64,000 nt of DNA, taken from contig JAIWZP010000012.1 in NCBI GenBank assembly GCA_025201375.1, positions 310,001 through 374,000 on the forward strand, written 5' to 3'. Source of the stretch: Gongronella butleri (Eukaryota > Mucoromycota > Mucoromycetes > Mucorales > Cunninghamellaceae). The notes beneath the pieces were generated by a model. It was given only the letters and a program-made list of their open reading frames with translations. It made no database searches and was not told the DNA's origin. Both the position numbers and the translations under genes were made by a program. Positions 54,312 to 64,000 of this stretch are shown in pieces (the first letter of the stretch is position 1; each line of letters starts with the position of its first letter).

Positions 54312-57300
54312 CCAATGGCACCAGGATGACGGCTACGGAGACGACAGCGACTTTGAGGCTGCCCCCAAGCGCTCGCGCAAGCCGCGCCTTCCCGACCAGC
54401 AGCAGCAGCAAGCCGATCAAGGCGTGTTTATCCCAATGGGCGCAAAAGTACGCTCCATTTTCCTTTTTCAAGCGCAAAAAGCTCATGTTTTTTCCCCTCC
54501 TTTTTCTTAGGTATTCGAAAAGATTCTCTCGATGCGCACCAATGAGACCACGGGCAAGGACGAGCTGCTGATCAAATACAAGCACACGAGCTTCCGCCGC
54601 GCCGAATGGGTCACTGTCGAGCAAATTGAAGGCGAGCACCTCGGCAAGCACCGCGTCAAACGCTTCATGCAGAAATTGCACCACGACGGCCAGGTCAACG
54701 AGGACTTTTCGGAGCATCACAAGGTAAAAAGAGGACAAAACACGCAAAAAAAAAAAACCGAAAAAAAGCGCGACGCGCGCGCTGACACCGCGTTTTTTAC
54801 TTCAAAAAGGTTGATCGCATCATTGACGAGGGCGAATTGACCGATCCCCTCACTGGCGAGACAAAAGTGTATTATTTGGTCAAGTGGATGGGTCTGCTGT
54901 ATGATGCAAGCACGTGGGAGCCTGAAGTCGACATGCAGCAGGTAACAAAAGGCAAAAAAAAAAACACGAAATTGGGCCTGAACAGCAATCTCATTGCTCC
55001 GTCCCTCTTTTTTTTATCCTTGCCACGGCAGATTGATGCTGCCAAAATCCAAGAATTCCATGCACGCCGCCAAATTCCGCAAGAAAAGCTCGCTGCGGCG
55101 CCCGCACGCCCGTCCATTGATCAATTCACCCAATATACGAATTCCATCAAGTAAGCACGCCCCGGATGACGAAAAAAAAAAAGGGATGACATGGCAGCTG
55201 ACACGCTCGTTTTGTGTTTTTTTTCGTGATTTTTTGTTGTTTAGATACCGCTACGGCAACGAGCTGCGCCAGTATCAGCTAGAGGGATTGAACTGGCTTC
55301 GGTTCTGCTACTTCCATCGACGCTCGTGCATTTTGGCCGATGAAATGGGTCTTGGCAAGACGGTGCAATCCGTGACATTCCTCAATGACATTTATCACAC
55401 CATTGGCATCCGTGGGCCCTTTTTGATCGTTGCCCCGCTCTCCAGTATGGCCCTTTTTTTATTCATGGCAAAATCAAGATGCTCATTTCTATTTTTTTTT
55501 TTTTTTGTTTAGCCGTGCCTCACTGGGAACGCGCTTTCCGTGCATGGACGGACCTCAATGTCGTGGATTTCCGTGGCAATGCCAATGCGCGCAGCCTGCT
55601 GCTTGAGACCGAATTCCACTACAAGGACATGCAGGGCAAGAACATTCCTAACACGTACAAGTTCGACGTCCTGATCACCACCTATGAGATGGTAAGCGAA
55701 AAAAGAGGGGCAAAAATACCAAAATGGGAGGCTGATTTGTCTTTTTCTAGGCCATTGCGAGCGCGTCGCAGCTGCGGTCGGTGCCGTGGAAGGCTGCCGT
55801 CTTTGACGAGGCGCACCGCCTCAAGAACAAGGTAAGCAAAGAGTCGAAACACATGGCCAATTCGCGTCACTGACGCGTTTTTTCTTTTTTTTTCTTTTAT
55901 CTGCAGCAATCCAAGGTGGGCGAGATTCTCAAAATGTTCAAGATCGACCACAAGCTGCTTTTGACGGGCACGCCGCTGCAGAACAACCTGGACGAGCTGT
56001 ACAGCCTGCTGAGCTTCATGCAGCCCGATGTGTTCAACGACGAGAAGCAATTCTTCGCCGAGTATGGCGCGCTGCAGACCGCGTCGCAGGTGGAGAAGCT
56101 GCAGGGCCTGCTCAAGCCGATCATGCTGCGCCGCTTCAAAGAGGACGTGGAAAAGAGCATCCCTGTCAAGGAAGAGACCGTCATTGAGGTGGAATTGACG
56201 AGTGCGCAAAAGAAATGGTATCGTGCCGTCCTCGAGCGCAATTTCTCGTTCCTTAAAAAGGGCAACAAGAGTAAGGAAGAACGACCACGGGGGACCTTTT
56301 ATACGGTCATCATCCTCATGTTTTCCCTTTTTTCTCCTTTTTTTTTTTTTATCTTTAGCCAACAAGGAGATGCCGCAATTGCGCAACATTGTGATGCAGC
56401 TGCGCAAGGTGTGCATTCACCCGTTTTTGTTAGAAGGTGCCGAAGAGACCATTGTGTCTGACGCCAAGGCGGTGACGGCGCAGGAACAGTTTGAACTCCT
56501 TGTGCAGGCGTCTGGCAAGCTTGTGCTTATTGACAAGTTGCTGAGGAAGCTGATCAAGGGCAATCACAAGGTGCTGATCTTTTCGCAATTCACCAGCTGC
56601 CTGGACATCCTTGCCGACTATTTGCGCGGCCGCAATTATGCGCACGAACGCATTGATGGATCCATTCCAGGCGAACAGCGCCAGGCCGCCATTGATCGCT
56701 TCTCGACGCTCCCCATTGAACAGTCGTTTGTGTTTTTGCTCTGCACGCGCGCTGGTGGCGTCGGCATCAATTTGACCGCCGCAGACACCTGCATCATCTT
56801 TGACAGCGATTGGAACCCGCAAAACGACCTTCAGGCCCAAGCACGCTGCCATCGTATTGGCCAGACCAAGCCCGTCCAGGTAAAAAGACAATGCAAGAGT
56901 GATAAAAAAAAAAGACTCGTCGCGCTCATTCTCTTTTTTTTTTTTTTTTTTAAGATTTACCGCCTCATTTGCGCCAACACGTATGAAAAGGACATGTTTG
57001 ACCGAGCCGGCATGAAGCTTGGCCTGGACAAAGCCGTTATGCAGCGCACCAGTGCCGACACCAATGTCGCCGCCAATGGGTCGCCGGCCAAGAGCGAGCT
57101 TTCCAAGAAAGAAATTGAAGATTTGCTCAAGAAGGGTGCCTATGGCGCCATGCTGGACGACGAGGCCAGGTAAGCTAAAACAGACAAGCAAAAGAAGGCG
57201 CGTCAGTCGCTTGGTTGCGTCTCCATTCGTATGAAAACGCATGGATACGCGTGAATTTCGTACAAATGCCCGTGGTTTTGCATGGATTTCGCGGCAAAGC

Positions 57301-60300
57301 GCGTTTTATCGCGTCAAAGCGCGTCCATTCGTTGCGATTCGCGTGGAAGAACTCGCCATAGCGTCAAGACACGTCGAGACACGTGGAAACGCGTGGAAAC
57401 GCGTGTATTTTTGCAAAGCACCGTCTGATGTGTTTTTTTTTCTCTCTCTCTCTCACTCTAGTACCAAGTTTTGTGAAGAAGACATTGACCAGATTCTTGA
57501 GCGTCGCACGACGGTGATTCGGCACGAAGGCAACGAAAAGGGGTCTGTGTTTTCCAAGGCGACGTTTTCGGCGACGGAAAAGTCCGAGGCCGTGGAATTG
57601 GACGACCCTGACTTTTGGGACAAGTGGGCTGCGCAAGCCAATATTGACACGACCGAGATCCCCGAGGACCAAGACCTGATCATGTTCCAGCCACGTCGCC
57701 GGCGACAGGTGCAGCGATTTGGCGTTGCGGACGACGAGCCAATGTCTGGCGAGGATGCCGACCCGGATTCGGACGCGTACGAAGAGGCGGACGGCAACAG
57801 TGTGGCGCGCAGCAGCGGTGCAAGGCGCACGGGCGACACGCCGCAGCTGTGGACGGCGTCGGAAAAGACGAAATTCGAGCGCAAGATCATGATTTACGGC
57901 TACGGCGCGTGGGACCAGTTTGCTGCGCACTTTTCACGCCGTTCGCCCGCGGATTTGCGCGCCGTGGCACGTTCGCTGATCCGGCAATGCATCCCGCAGG
58001 TGGGCAAGAACAACGAAGAGGATCGCAAGCTGCACGAGGACATTGAGGACATTTTGTTGCTCGATGATCGGTCCGAGATATCTGAGGACGCGACCATCCC
58101 CTACCCGGACGCATCCAAGAAGCAAATTGCCGAGTTCCGCTCGTTCTTGCTCGAAGCTCCCCAGGAATATGTCGACCACGTCGAGCGAAAGGGCCGCAAT
58201 CTGCTTTTGCGCATCCAAATGCTCTATCTTGTCCGCGACCGCATTGTTCCCAAAGACTGGGAAGAAGCAAAACACCTGCCCATTCCCAAGGTCACCGGTA
58301 AGTTACCGCCGTTGGAAGAAAAAGAGGGCTCTTTTGGCCATTTGCTCATTTTTTTTCTTTTTTTTTCAAAAAAAGGCTCGCCTCCCTCTGACTGGTGGGG
58401 CGATGACGAAGACCGCGACCTTCTTCTCGGCATTGTCAAGCACGGCTATCAACAGTAAGTTCATTGGGACAAATGGTAGCGCGTATTAACCACTTTTCCC
58501 CATTGTTAGGTATCTGACGACGCGCAACGACCCTGAATTCCATTTCTATGGCAAAAAGTTCGACGACAGCAATGGTGGTGTTGACGATGACGATGAGCAG
58601 CAACAGCAGCAGCCTGCTCAGGCGGATGATGGCCCTGAATCCGATGGACGCGTAAGTTTTTTTTATTTTTTTTATTTTTGTAATTGTTGCCTTTGTTGTC
58701 TTTGACCCTGACGCGTCCTTTTTTTATTTCAAAAAATAGGTGTACATGTGGCCGTCCAAGGCGGACATTGGTATCCGCATTCGGCGCGTGATTGCGGCGT
58801 TTTTGCGTGAAGAAGCGAGCGATCTTCGTCGTCGTCGTCAGGAGGAGAGCACGTTCTCTGATGAGAGCCGCATGGAGCGTCTGCGTCAGCGCGAGGAGCG
58901 TGTGCGTCTGCGCCGGTTTGGCGGGCACAATCGCTGGCACAAGCGCAATCGCGCCGACTTTTTGCGCACGGTGCTTTCCTTTGGCATTGAGACGGTGGCT
59001 TCGGACGACCGGATCCGCTGGGACCGATTCCGCGAGCTATCTGGGCTGGAGGGTCGTCCTGACGACGTGATGGACGCATACTATGACCGCTTCTTGCGCG
59101 CGTGCAAAGAAATCGTCAAACGCGCCGAAGCGAACCAGACCAACGCGAATGCGACTCAGCTCGACCAACCCGCGGCCTCTGTTGCGTCCGGCGGTGTGGG
59201 TGGCGACCATGACACACCCATGATGAGCCGCGAATCCAGCATGGAACCTTCTGCACACACCAATGGCCAGCCAGCATCCGATGTTGCTAGCACAGACACA
59301 CCGGCCGCCGCCACAACCACTGCCACCACCAACAATGACCAGCCCGCAGCAGACAGCGAGCCCGCCATCGACCAGGAGGATCTGGACCTCGTGCCTTATG
59401 ACAAAGCCCGCCGCTCGCTCAAACGAATCGCTCAAATGAAGCGAATCCGCGAAGTCGTCATGGTCCACCCTGAATTCGAGGAGAAACTCATTGCCGCACG
59501 CAAGACATCCGGCCTGCCTACGTAAGATTTTGTTGAAAGAGGGAAAAGAAGCTCAAAAGGGGGCTCTCTTTTTGTTTTTTTGCTCATTTTTGCTCATTTT
59601 TGCGCACTATTCCATTTTTCTCGGTTCAGATGGTGGCGCGTGCCTGAGCACGACCGTGCGCTGCTGCAAGCAATTTGCAAGCACGGGTACGGGCGCAGCG
59701 ATTTGGTGCTTGCCGACAAGCAATTGGCATTTACATCTGCTGTGCAAGAGATCATCAAGGAGCACGCGATCCAAGACCCAGAGAGTGCCGAGGGAAATAC
59801 CATTTTGATGGAAAAGCTGAATTGGCCAAAGGACATTGTGCTTGCGCGACGAATTGATTCGTTGTGCGAGCTGATCACAAAGCCTCGTCCCGCTCCGGTT
59901 GTCTCTGCATCGTCCATGGGATCTCAGGGCCGCCGGGCAGGTGGTGCGGGACGCAGCAGCGGCACCAAGCGTGTGCACGATGGGTCTGGAGGCCGCCAGG
60001 GCCGAGTCAAGGTCAAGAAGCTGACGTTGAACGGGCCAATGATGCATTCTGTGTCGTCGGACGAGCTTGACAATTCGTCGGATGAGGAGCTCGATGATGG
60101 CGACACGATGCGCGTGTCATCCGACGCGTTGTTGAGCGAATTGCGCCGCCGACGCCGACAAATCCGCGAAGCGATGCCGCTCAGCGACGACGAAGACGAA
60201 TTGGACGATGACGACACACACCACGTGCGCGCATCTTCCACGGCATCGTCATCCATGCTATCCACCATCCTCGACAATTACGATAGCGGCGAGGATACCG

Positions 60301-60734
60301 ACGACATCCTGCGCGAGGCCGGAAGTCGCGTCAATAGCAGCAACAAGAAAAAGAAAAAGACATCTCGCCGACGCGTCAACCGCGCCGCTGTTGCCGCGTC
60401 TTACAAAGCCTATCTCGACTGGAAGCGCCATTATATTCTAGAAAACAAGGCAGCCAAGAACCGTCAGCATGCCGCTGCCGCCGCTGCCGCCACAAAGGCC
60501 GCCAATGCTGCGTCGCACCAACTCCAAAGACGGTCGTCCATCGTGTCCACCGCGTCGTCCGCCATGTCCTCAGTCCACGACACGGAAGCAATCGTCCCAC
60601 CCACCAATTCATCCCAAAACACACAAAACACGCAAAACATCGACGCATCTGCTCCAAGCACCACCACAACCACGCCTCAGCCCGCCTCCACTTCCAATCT
60701 CTTGAATGACGATGATACCGAGTCTGTGTATTAG
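53897..60734 (+). CDS. CHD6-9-type (Kismet/CHD7-like) chromatin remodeler
   Basis: About 15 introns; the spliced product is roughly 1,790 residues. Order: Ser-rich and acidic N-terminus with [19 protein letters not shown]; two chromodomains ([41 protein letters not shown]). Next is the Snf2 ATPase with Walker A DEMGLGKT (55339-55362) and DEAH box (55804-55815) in [11 protein letters not shown], then [10 protein letters not shown] and [18 protein letters not shown]. The helicase C domain has [13 protein letters not shown] and [14 protein letters not shown]-terminal elements are [11 protein letters not shown], a SANT-like segment, [13 protein letters not shown] and [22 protein letters not shown], the SLIDE/post-SANT repeats of the CHD6-9 subfamily. 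It would slide nucleosomes at promoters and enhancers using ATP. No BRK domain is obvious in the Ser/Asp-rich tail. Introns 1 and 11 are unusual (52-T run; CGCGT-rich 290 nt). Confidence 0.93.
54260..54311. repeat. Poly-T homopolymer (52 T) inside CHD intron 1
   Basis: An uninterrupted 52-T run sits directly upstream of the acceptor of the first CHD intron, forming an extreme pyrimidine tract. Confidence 0.9.
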
Positions 60735-61303
60735 AAGAAAAAAAAAAGCGTCTCTCCTTTCCTTTTTTTTTTCTTTTTCTTTTTTTTGTTGCCTCCCCCC
60801 TTCTTTTATGAATCTCTCTTATTTTGCATGTTTCTCTCCCCTCCCCCTTCCCTTCCCCCAATCCCGGCTCTCCCATTCCTTGGCTCTTCTTTATTAATCT
60901 CTTTTCTGGCTGTACCAACAAATAAAAATTTATCATTTTACTCGTTGCCAGGCTTTTGGATACAAAATGCAGGTTCTGTTGCCTTTTTTATTGTCAGCCT
61001 GTGCCTGGCTGCACCTTTGTCCTTCCTCATTTTCTGATTTGTACTCGCCGCTCCAACTTTAAAATGCCTCCATTCATCTCATTTACAGTATCACAATCGC
61101 TTGTTCTTTTGTTTTTGGCCGCATTGGATGCATGCTCTGCGTTTTTTTTTTTTTTATTAGTAGATGGTTTTACATGGTCAATGTAGGCGAAGGCAATCGA
61201 CGCGCACGGACGCGTCGCGTGGAATCGAGGGGTTAGGACGGGCAATGGAGGCGAATTTGGAAAAAAGAAAGAAAGGAAAGGACAAAGTGGAGGGGTATGG
61301 CGT
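60735..61303. other. Convergent intergenic spacer
   Basis: Tail-to-tail spacer between the CHD gene and the minus-strand secreted-protein gene. T/C rich near CHD, purine rich near the other gene. No gene is seen. Confidence 0.5.
60921..60926 (+). terminator. AATAAA polyadenylation signal of CHD gene
   Basis: AATAAA lies 187 nt after the CHD stop codon in T/C-rich 3' UTR sequence. Confidence 0.55.
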
Positions 61304-62161
61304 TTATTTCTCAACCACGGAGACCTTGATCGTTTCCTTGACCTGGATTTGCGAGTGGCGGAATTGAACCTTTTGGACAGAAAAAGAAAGTGGGCGGGGT
61401 GAATCCCTGGCAATTGCACACGAGGTGGACTGGCCGGGCCGAGGCTACACAGCGCGTTCTTTTTTTGTTCGTTTTGCGTTTTTCTTTATTACCTTTTCGT
61501 CAAAGTCAAAGGCGTACGAGCCAGGCTTGGTGTTGGCGGGGATGGTCCAGGTCGTCTTGTGGGTAACATACTGGTTCGTCTTGGCGGTGACAGGGCTAAA
61601 AAAGAGTGGAAAAGGCGAAAATTCATGGATCAGTCAGGGGCAAGATAAAAAAAAAAAACACCGTTGCAAATTGCCATCACGCTTGTTCTCAATCTTTTTT
61701 TAGCCCATGGTCTGTCCCACGTTGGCCAATGAAGCAGAATTGGTCGCTTTTGCTTTGTTCAATTTCTCTTTTTGTGTTTCTTTGTGCTGCTTTACCACTT
61801 GCTCGAGACCGTCGTCAAGTATTGACCCTTGGTGTTACCCGTGCGCGAGTGGAAGTGGATGCCCAGGCTCAAGGCCTTGCCCATGGACACGGACTCTGCA
61901 AAACAAAAAAGAAAAAGAGTTGGTTCGTGTCAATGAGCCGCGCGCGCTTTTTTTTTTTTTTTTGGTCAAAGGGGCTCGCTTACTGTAGATGAGGGGTTGC
62001 ATGATATACTCAACAGGCACCTTTTGACCAGCCTCAAAGGTGTCGCCGTTCTTGGGCGACTTGATCTTGATGAATTGGAGCTGGTTGTACACGCTGGCCG
62101 ACGCGACTTGAATCAACACCAAAACCACAATGGCAATGGCAAACAATTGCTTTGCAAACAT
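61304..62161 (-). CDS. Small secreted Kre9/Knh1-like domain protein
   Basis: Exons 61984-62161, 61796-61895, 61493-61595 and 61304-61369 (minus strand) give 148 residues. A signal peptide (MFAKQLFAIAIVVLVLIQVASA) precedes a compact beta-type domain. IKSPKNGDTFEAGQKVPVEYIMQPL at the start and TTWTIPANTKPGSYAFDFDEK near the end are the paired motifs of the Kre9/Knh1 N-terminal domain (P-x-x-G-x-x-(F/W)-x-x-G and W-x-(V/I)-P-x-x-x-x-P-G-x-Y). It ends SQIQVKETIKVSVVEK without a GPI signal, so it should be secreted free or wall-associated. The start was chosen at the ATG beginning the signal peptide. A function in beta-glucan assembly is inferred from the domain only. Confidence 0.82.
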
Positions 62162-63218
62162 GATACAAAAATGAGAGAAAGGAAAGGAAAGTGAAGAATG
62201 AAGGAAAAAAAAAAAAAAAAAGAGAGAGAGAGAGACAGAGCGAACAGGCAAATGGCTTTTTAAAAATCCAGGGCCAGGCTGTGTGTCACCCTCATCAAAT
62301 TGACATCGGGAAACGCTAAATGAGTGTCAGAGCCAATCAGTCGTAGGCACCCGCCATTCGAATAAGAAAATGATGATGGGCTTATTTATAGATTGCGCGT
62401 CCCTCAGCATTAAATGAAGTCTTTCTCTATTTTCTCTGTTTAATTGTTCATCGTGAGGGGTCCGCTACGCGCCTGCTGCACGGTCGCCATCGCGGCGTGC
62501 CTGAAAAATTGAAAAAAGGTGGCTGACTTCTCGGGTCGGTGCCTTGAAAAGGCGAATCTGTCAAAAAGTACGATTTTCTTTTTTTTTTTTTTCTTTTCTG
62601 GACAACCTTTGTTTTTTCACTCACCCAGTGGACACAGGTGACACGAAAATGGCTCCACAAGAAGTAGGCCAACCTGCGCAAAGCTGCCCATGGCCCATTT
62701 TGAGGGGCGCCCAATGAAAAAAAAAAGTTTATATACCCCTTGGTCCAAGCTCGTTGCCGCTGGGTTTACGCGCTCCACCCTTTTCTCAGGCACAAATGTG
62801 CCATTCGGTCACTCCATGAACTGGACAAGGCGTGATTCACACGGCAAGAACAAACAAAAAGCCGCCGTGGCTTTGACAACACTCCCTTTTTTCGTTTTTT
62901 ACACGTATGATATGCAATCCAAGAAAAAAAAGTCATGCGGGCCACGTCTTGTGAACCATAAAGACCCCAGCACAGCGACCACAGCTGGTTGCCAACCAAT
63001 GCCGTCGACTCTTTCAGGTATAGGCCCTTAATGGCAGCCTTGTGACACGCGGTTTTGCATCAGAGGCGACTTTGAAAGGCCGATCTGTGGGACCTTTTTC
63101 TTGTGCAAGCATGCATCTCCGCAATTTAAAAAAAGGGCATTGATCGGTTAAAAATGTTTCTTCCTTTCTCTCTTTTTTTTTTTTGCTTTTTTTCATTCTT
63201 TCTTACATTAATTTCATT
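62162..63218. other. Divergent intergenic region, 1.06 kb
   Basis: It separates the minus-strand Knh1-like gene from the plus-strand P450 and should contain both promoters. TTATTTATA near 62381 could serve the minus gene, and TTTATATACC at 62728-62737 could serve the plus gene, though 490 nt from its ATG. No gene is seen. Confidence 0.45.
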
Positions 63219-64000
63219 ATGGCTTCTTCTCTCCCTTCTTTGGCGTCGCTTGTGTCAGATGAGCGCATTGCGCGCTCGGCAGGCATCACAGGCGGCATCG
63301 TCGGCTTGCTCGCGCTGCTTGCATTCAAGTACAACGACCGTGTCCTCTTTGACAGTCAGCGCAAAAACACGTACCATCACCCCGGCCGCCCCTTGATTGG
63401 CAGCACCGTCGACGTTGTGAAGAACCTCGAGCAATGGGACGATTATGTCCACTCGATCTTTGAGTCCACCGACGCATTGACGCTGTAAGCACCCTAGAAA
63501 CGAAAAAAAAAGTGGAACAAGCGGGGTTGGGATCTTTTTTTTTATATTTGTGCGACCGAGGCGGTGCAGAGAGAGAGAGAGAGCGCGCGCGCCCCTCATC
63601 GTTCAAAAATGAACGAGGACACCTTACACAAGATAATTAAAACAAGACCAAAAATCCGTATTGATGGGAATCTTGATTCGTGATGACTGATGATTCTTTT
63701 CCTGTAGCTCCGTGTCCGCGCTCGGCTTGCCAAAGGGCGTCCACACCATTGATCCTCAAGTCATTGAGCACATTTTGAAGAGTGAGTGCCACGAGAAAAA
63801 CAAAACAAAAAAAGTTTTTTTGTACAATTTTGATCATTTGCTTATGAGACCCATGGATGATTTCTCTTGCTAGACAACTTTGAAAACTACATCAAGGGTC
63901 CACTTTTCTATACGTCCACCATTGACTTGCTTGGCCATGGTATTTTCAATGCCAATGGCGAGAATTGGCGTAAGCAACGCTTGTTTCTCGGTGCTTAAAC
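63219..64000 (+). CDS. Cytochrome P450, N-terminal part (runs off window)
   Basis: Exons 63219-63487, about 63708-63780, and about 63874 onward. After [15 protein letters not shown] an N-terminal helix ([15 protein letters not shown]) anchors the protein in the ER membrane. [15 protein letters not shown] is the proline-rich hinge region of microsomal P450s. [17 protein letters not shown], then [19 protein letters not shown], is the helix B-C region including the W-R-x-x-R element that contacts a heme propionate. The heme-binding Cys region lies beyond the window. The last GTAAGC (63970) is either coding (WRKQR) or a splice donor; a stop follows within 30 nt, so a donor is likely. Subfamily and substrate cannot be set. 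Confidence 0.88.

Overview
The window is nuclear DNA of an intron-rich filamentous fungus. The evidence is dense short spliceosomal introns (mostly 55-190 nt, GT-AG, T-rich, often carrying long poly-T or poly-A runs), GPI-anchored and Kre9/Knh1-like wall proteins, and fungal-type Sac7 RhoGAP, Pfa4 palmitoyltransferase, Snx4 and mitochondrial scramblase genes. A CHD6-9-type remodeler and a GLUD1-type glutamate dehydrogenase are unlike typical Dikarya gene content. I therefore infer an early-diverging (zygomycete-grade, perhaps Mucoromycota) fungus; genus is not resolvable by eye.

Layout. 0-15.5 kb: a Mn-type CDF transporter (running off the left edge), an unknown F-box-like protein, an MFS sugar transporter with a 5-nt microexon, a Sac7-type RhoGAP with a membrane tail, and two secreted/GPI-anchored proteins. 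15.5-19.5 kb: repeats without convincing genes. 19.5-22.5 kb: a DHHC palmitoyltransferase and an unknown single-pass membrane protein. 22.2-30.8 kb: a direct segmental duplication. The first copy keeps the membrane-protein gene but has broken CNS1/TTC4 and scramblase remnants; the second keeps both of those genes intact but only a broken 3' fragment of the membrane-protein gene. About 4 kb of repeats lie between them. 30.8-38.6 kb: repeats and a decayed gene, then pseudouridine-5'-phosphate glycosidase, mago nashi, Snx4 and a small secreted Cys protein. 38.6-41.2 kb: more of the same repeat family. 41.2-53 kb: mitochondrial glutamate dehydrogenase, a dicarboxylate-type mitochondrial carrier, a possible small gene, and V-ATPase subunit A. 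53.9-64 kb: a CHD7-like remodeler with 15 introns, a Knh1-like secreted protein and the 5' end of a cytochrome P450.

The genes are mostly unrelated housekeeping functions, so no pathway cluster is evident. Two divergent pairs share short promoters (CNS1/scramblase 187 bp; PsuG/mago 129 bp). I rebuilt the gene models by reading splice sites and checking that exon sums are divisible by three: sugar transporter 657 aa, RhoGAP 786 aa, GDH 499 aa, V-ATPase A 619 aa, Mago 149 aa, Snx4 530 aa. The most notable observations are the 5-nt microexon, the reciprocal loss after segmental duplication, the ATG-only first exon of the V-ATPase gene, an intron at the known VMA intein site, and several uncharacterised repeat families. 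I found no CRISPR array, rRNA gene, convincing tRNA gene, virus or obvious transposon ORF.
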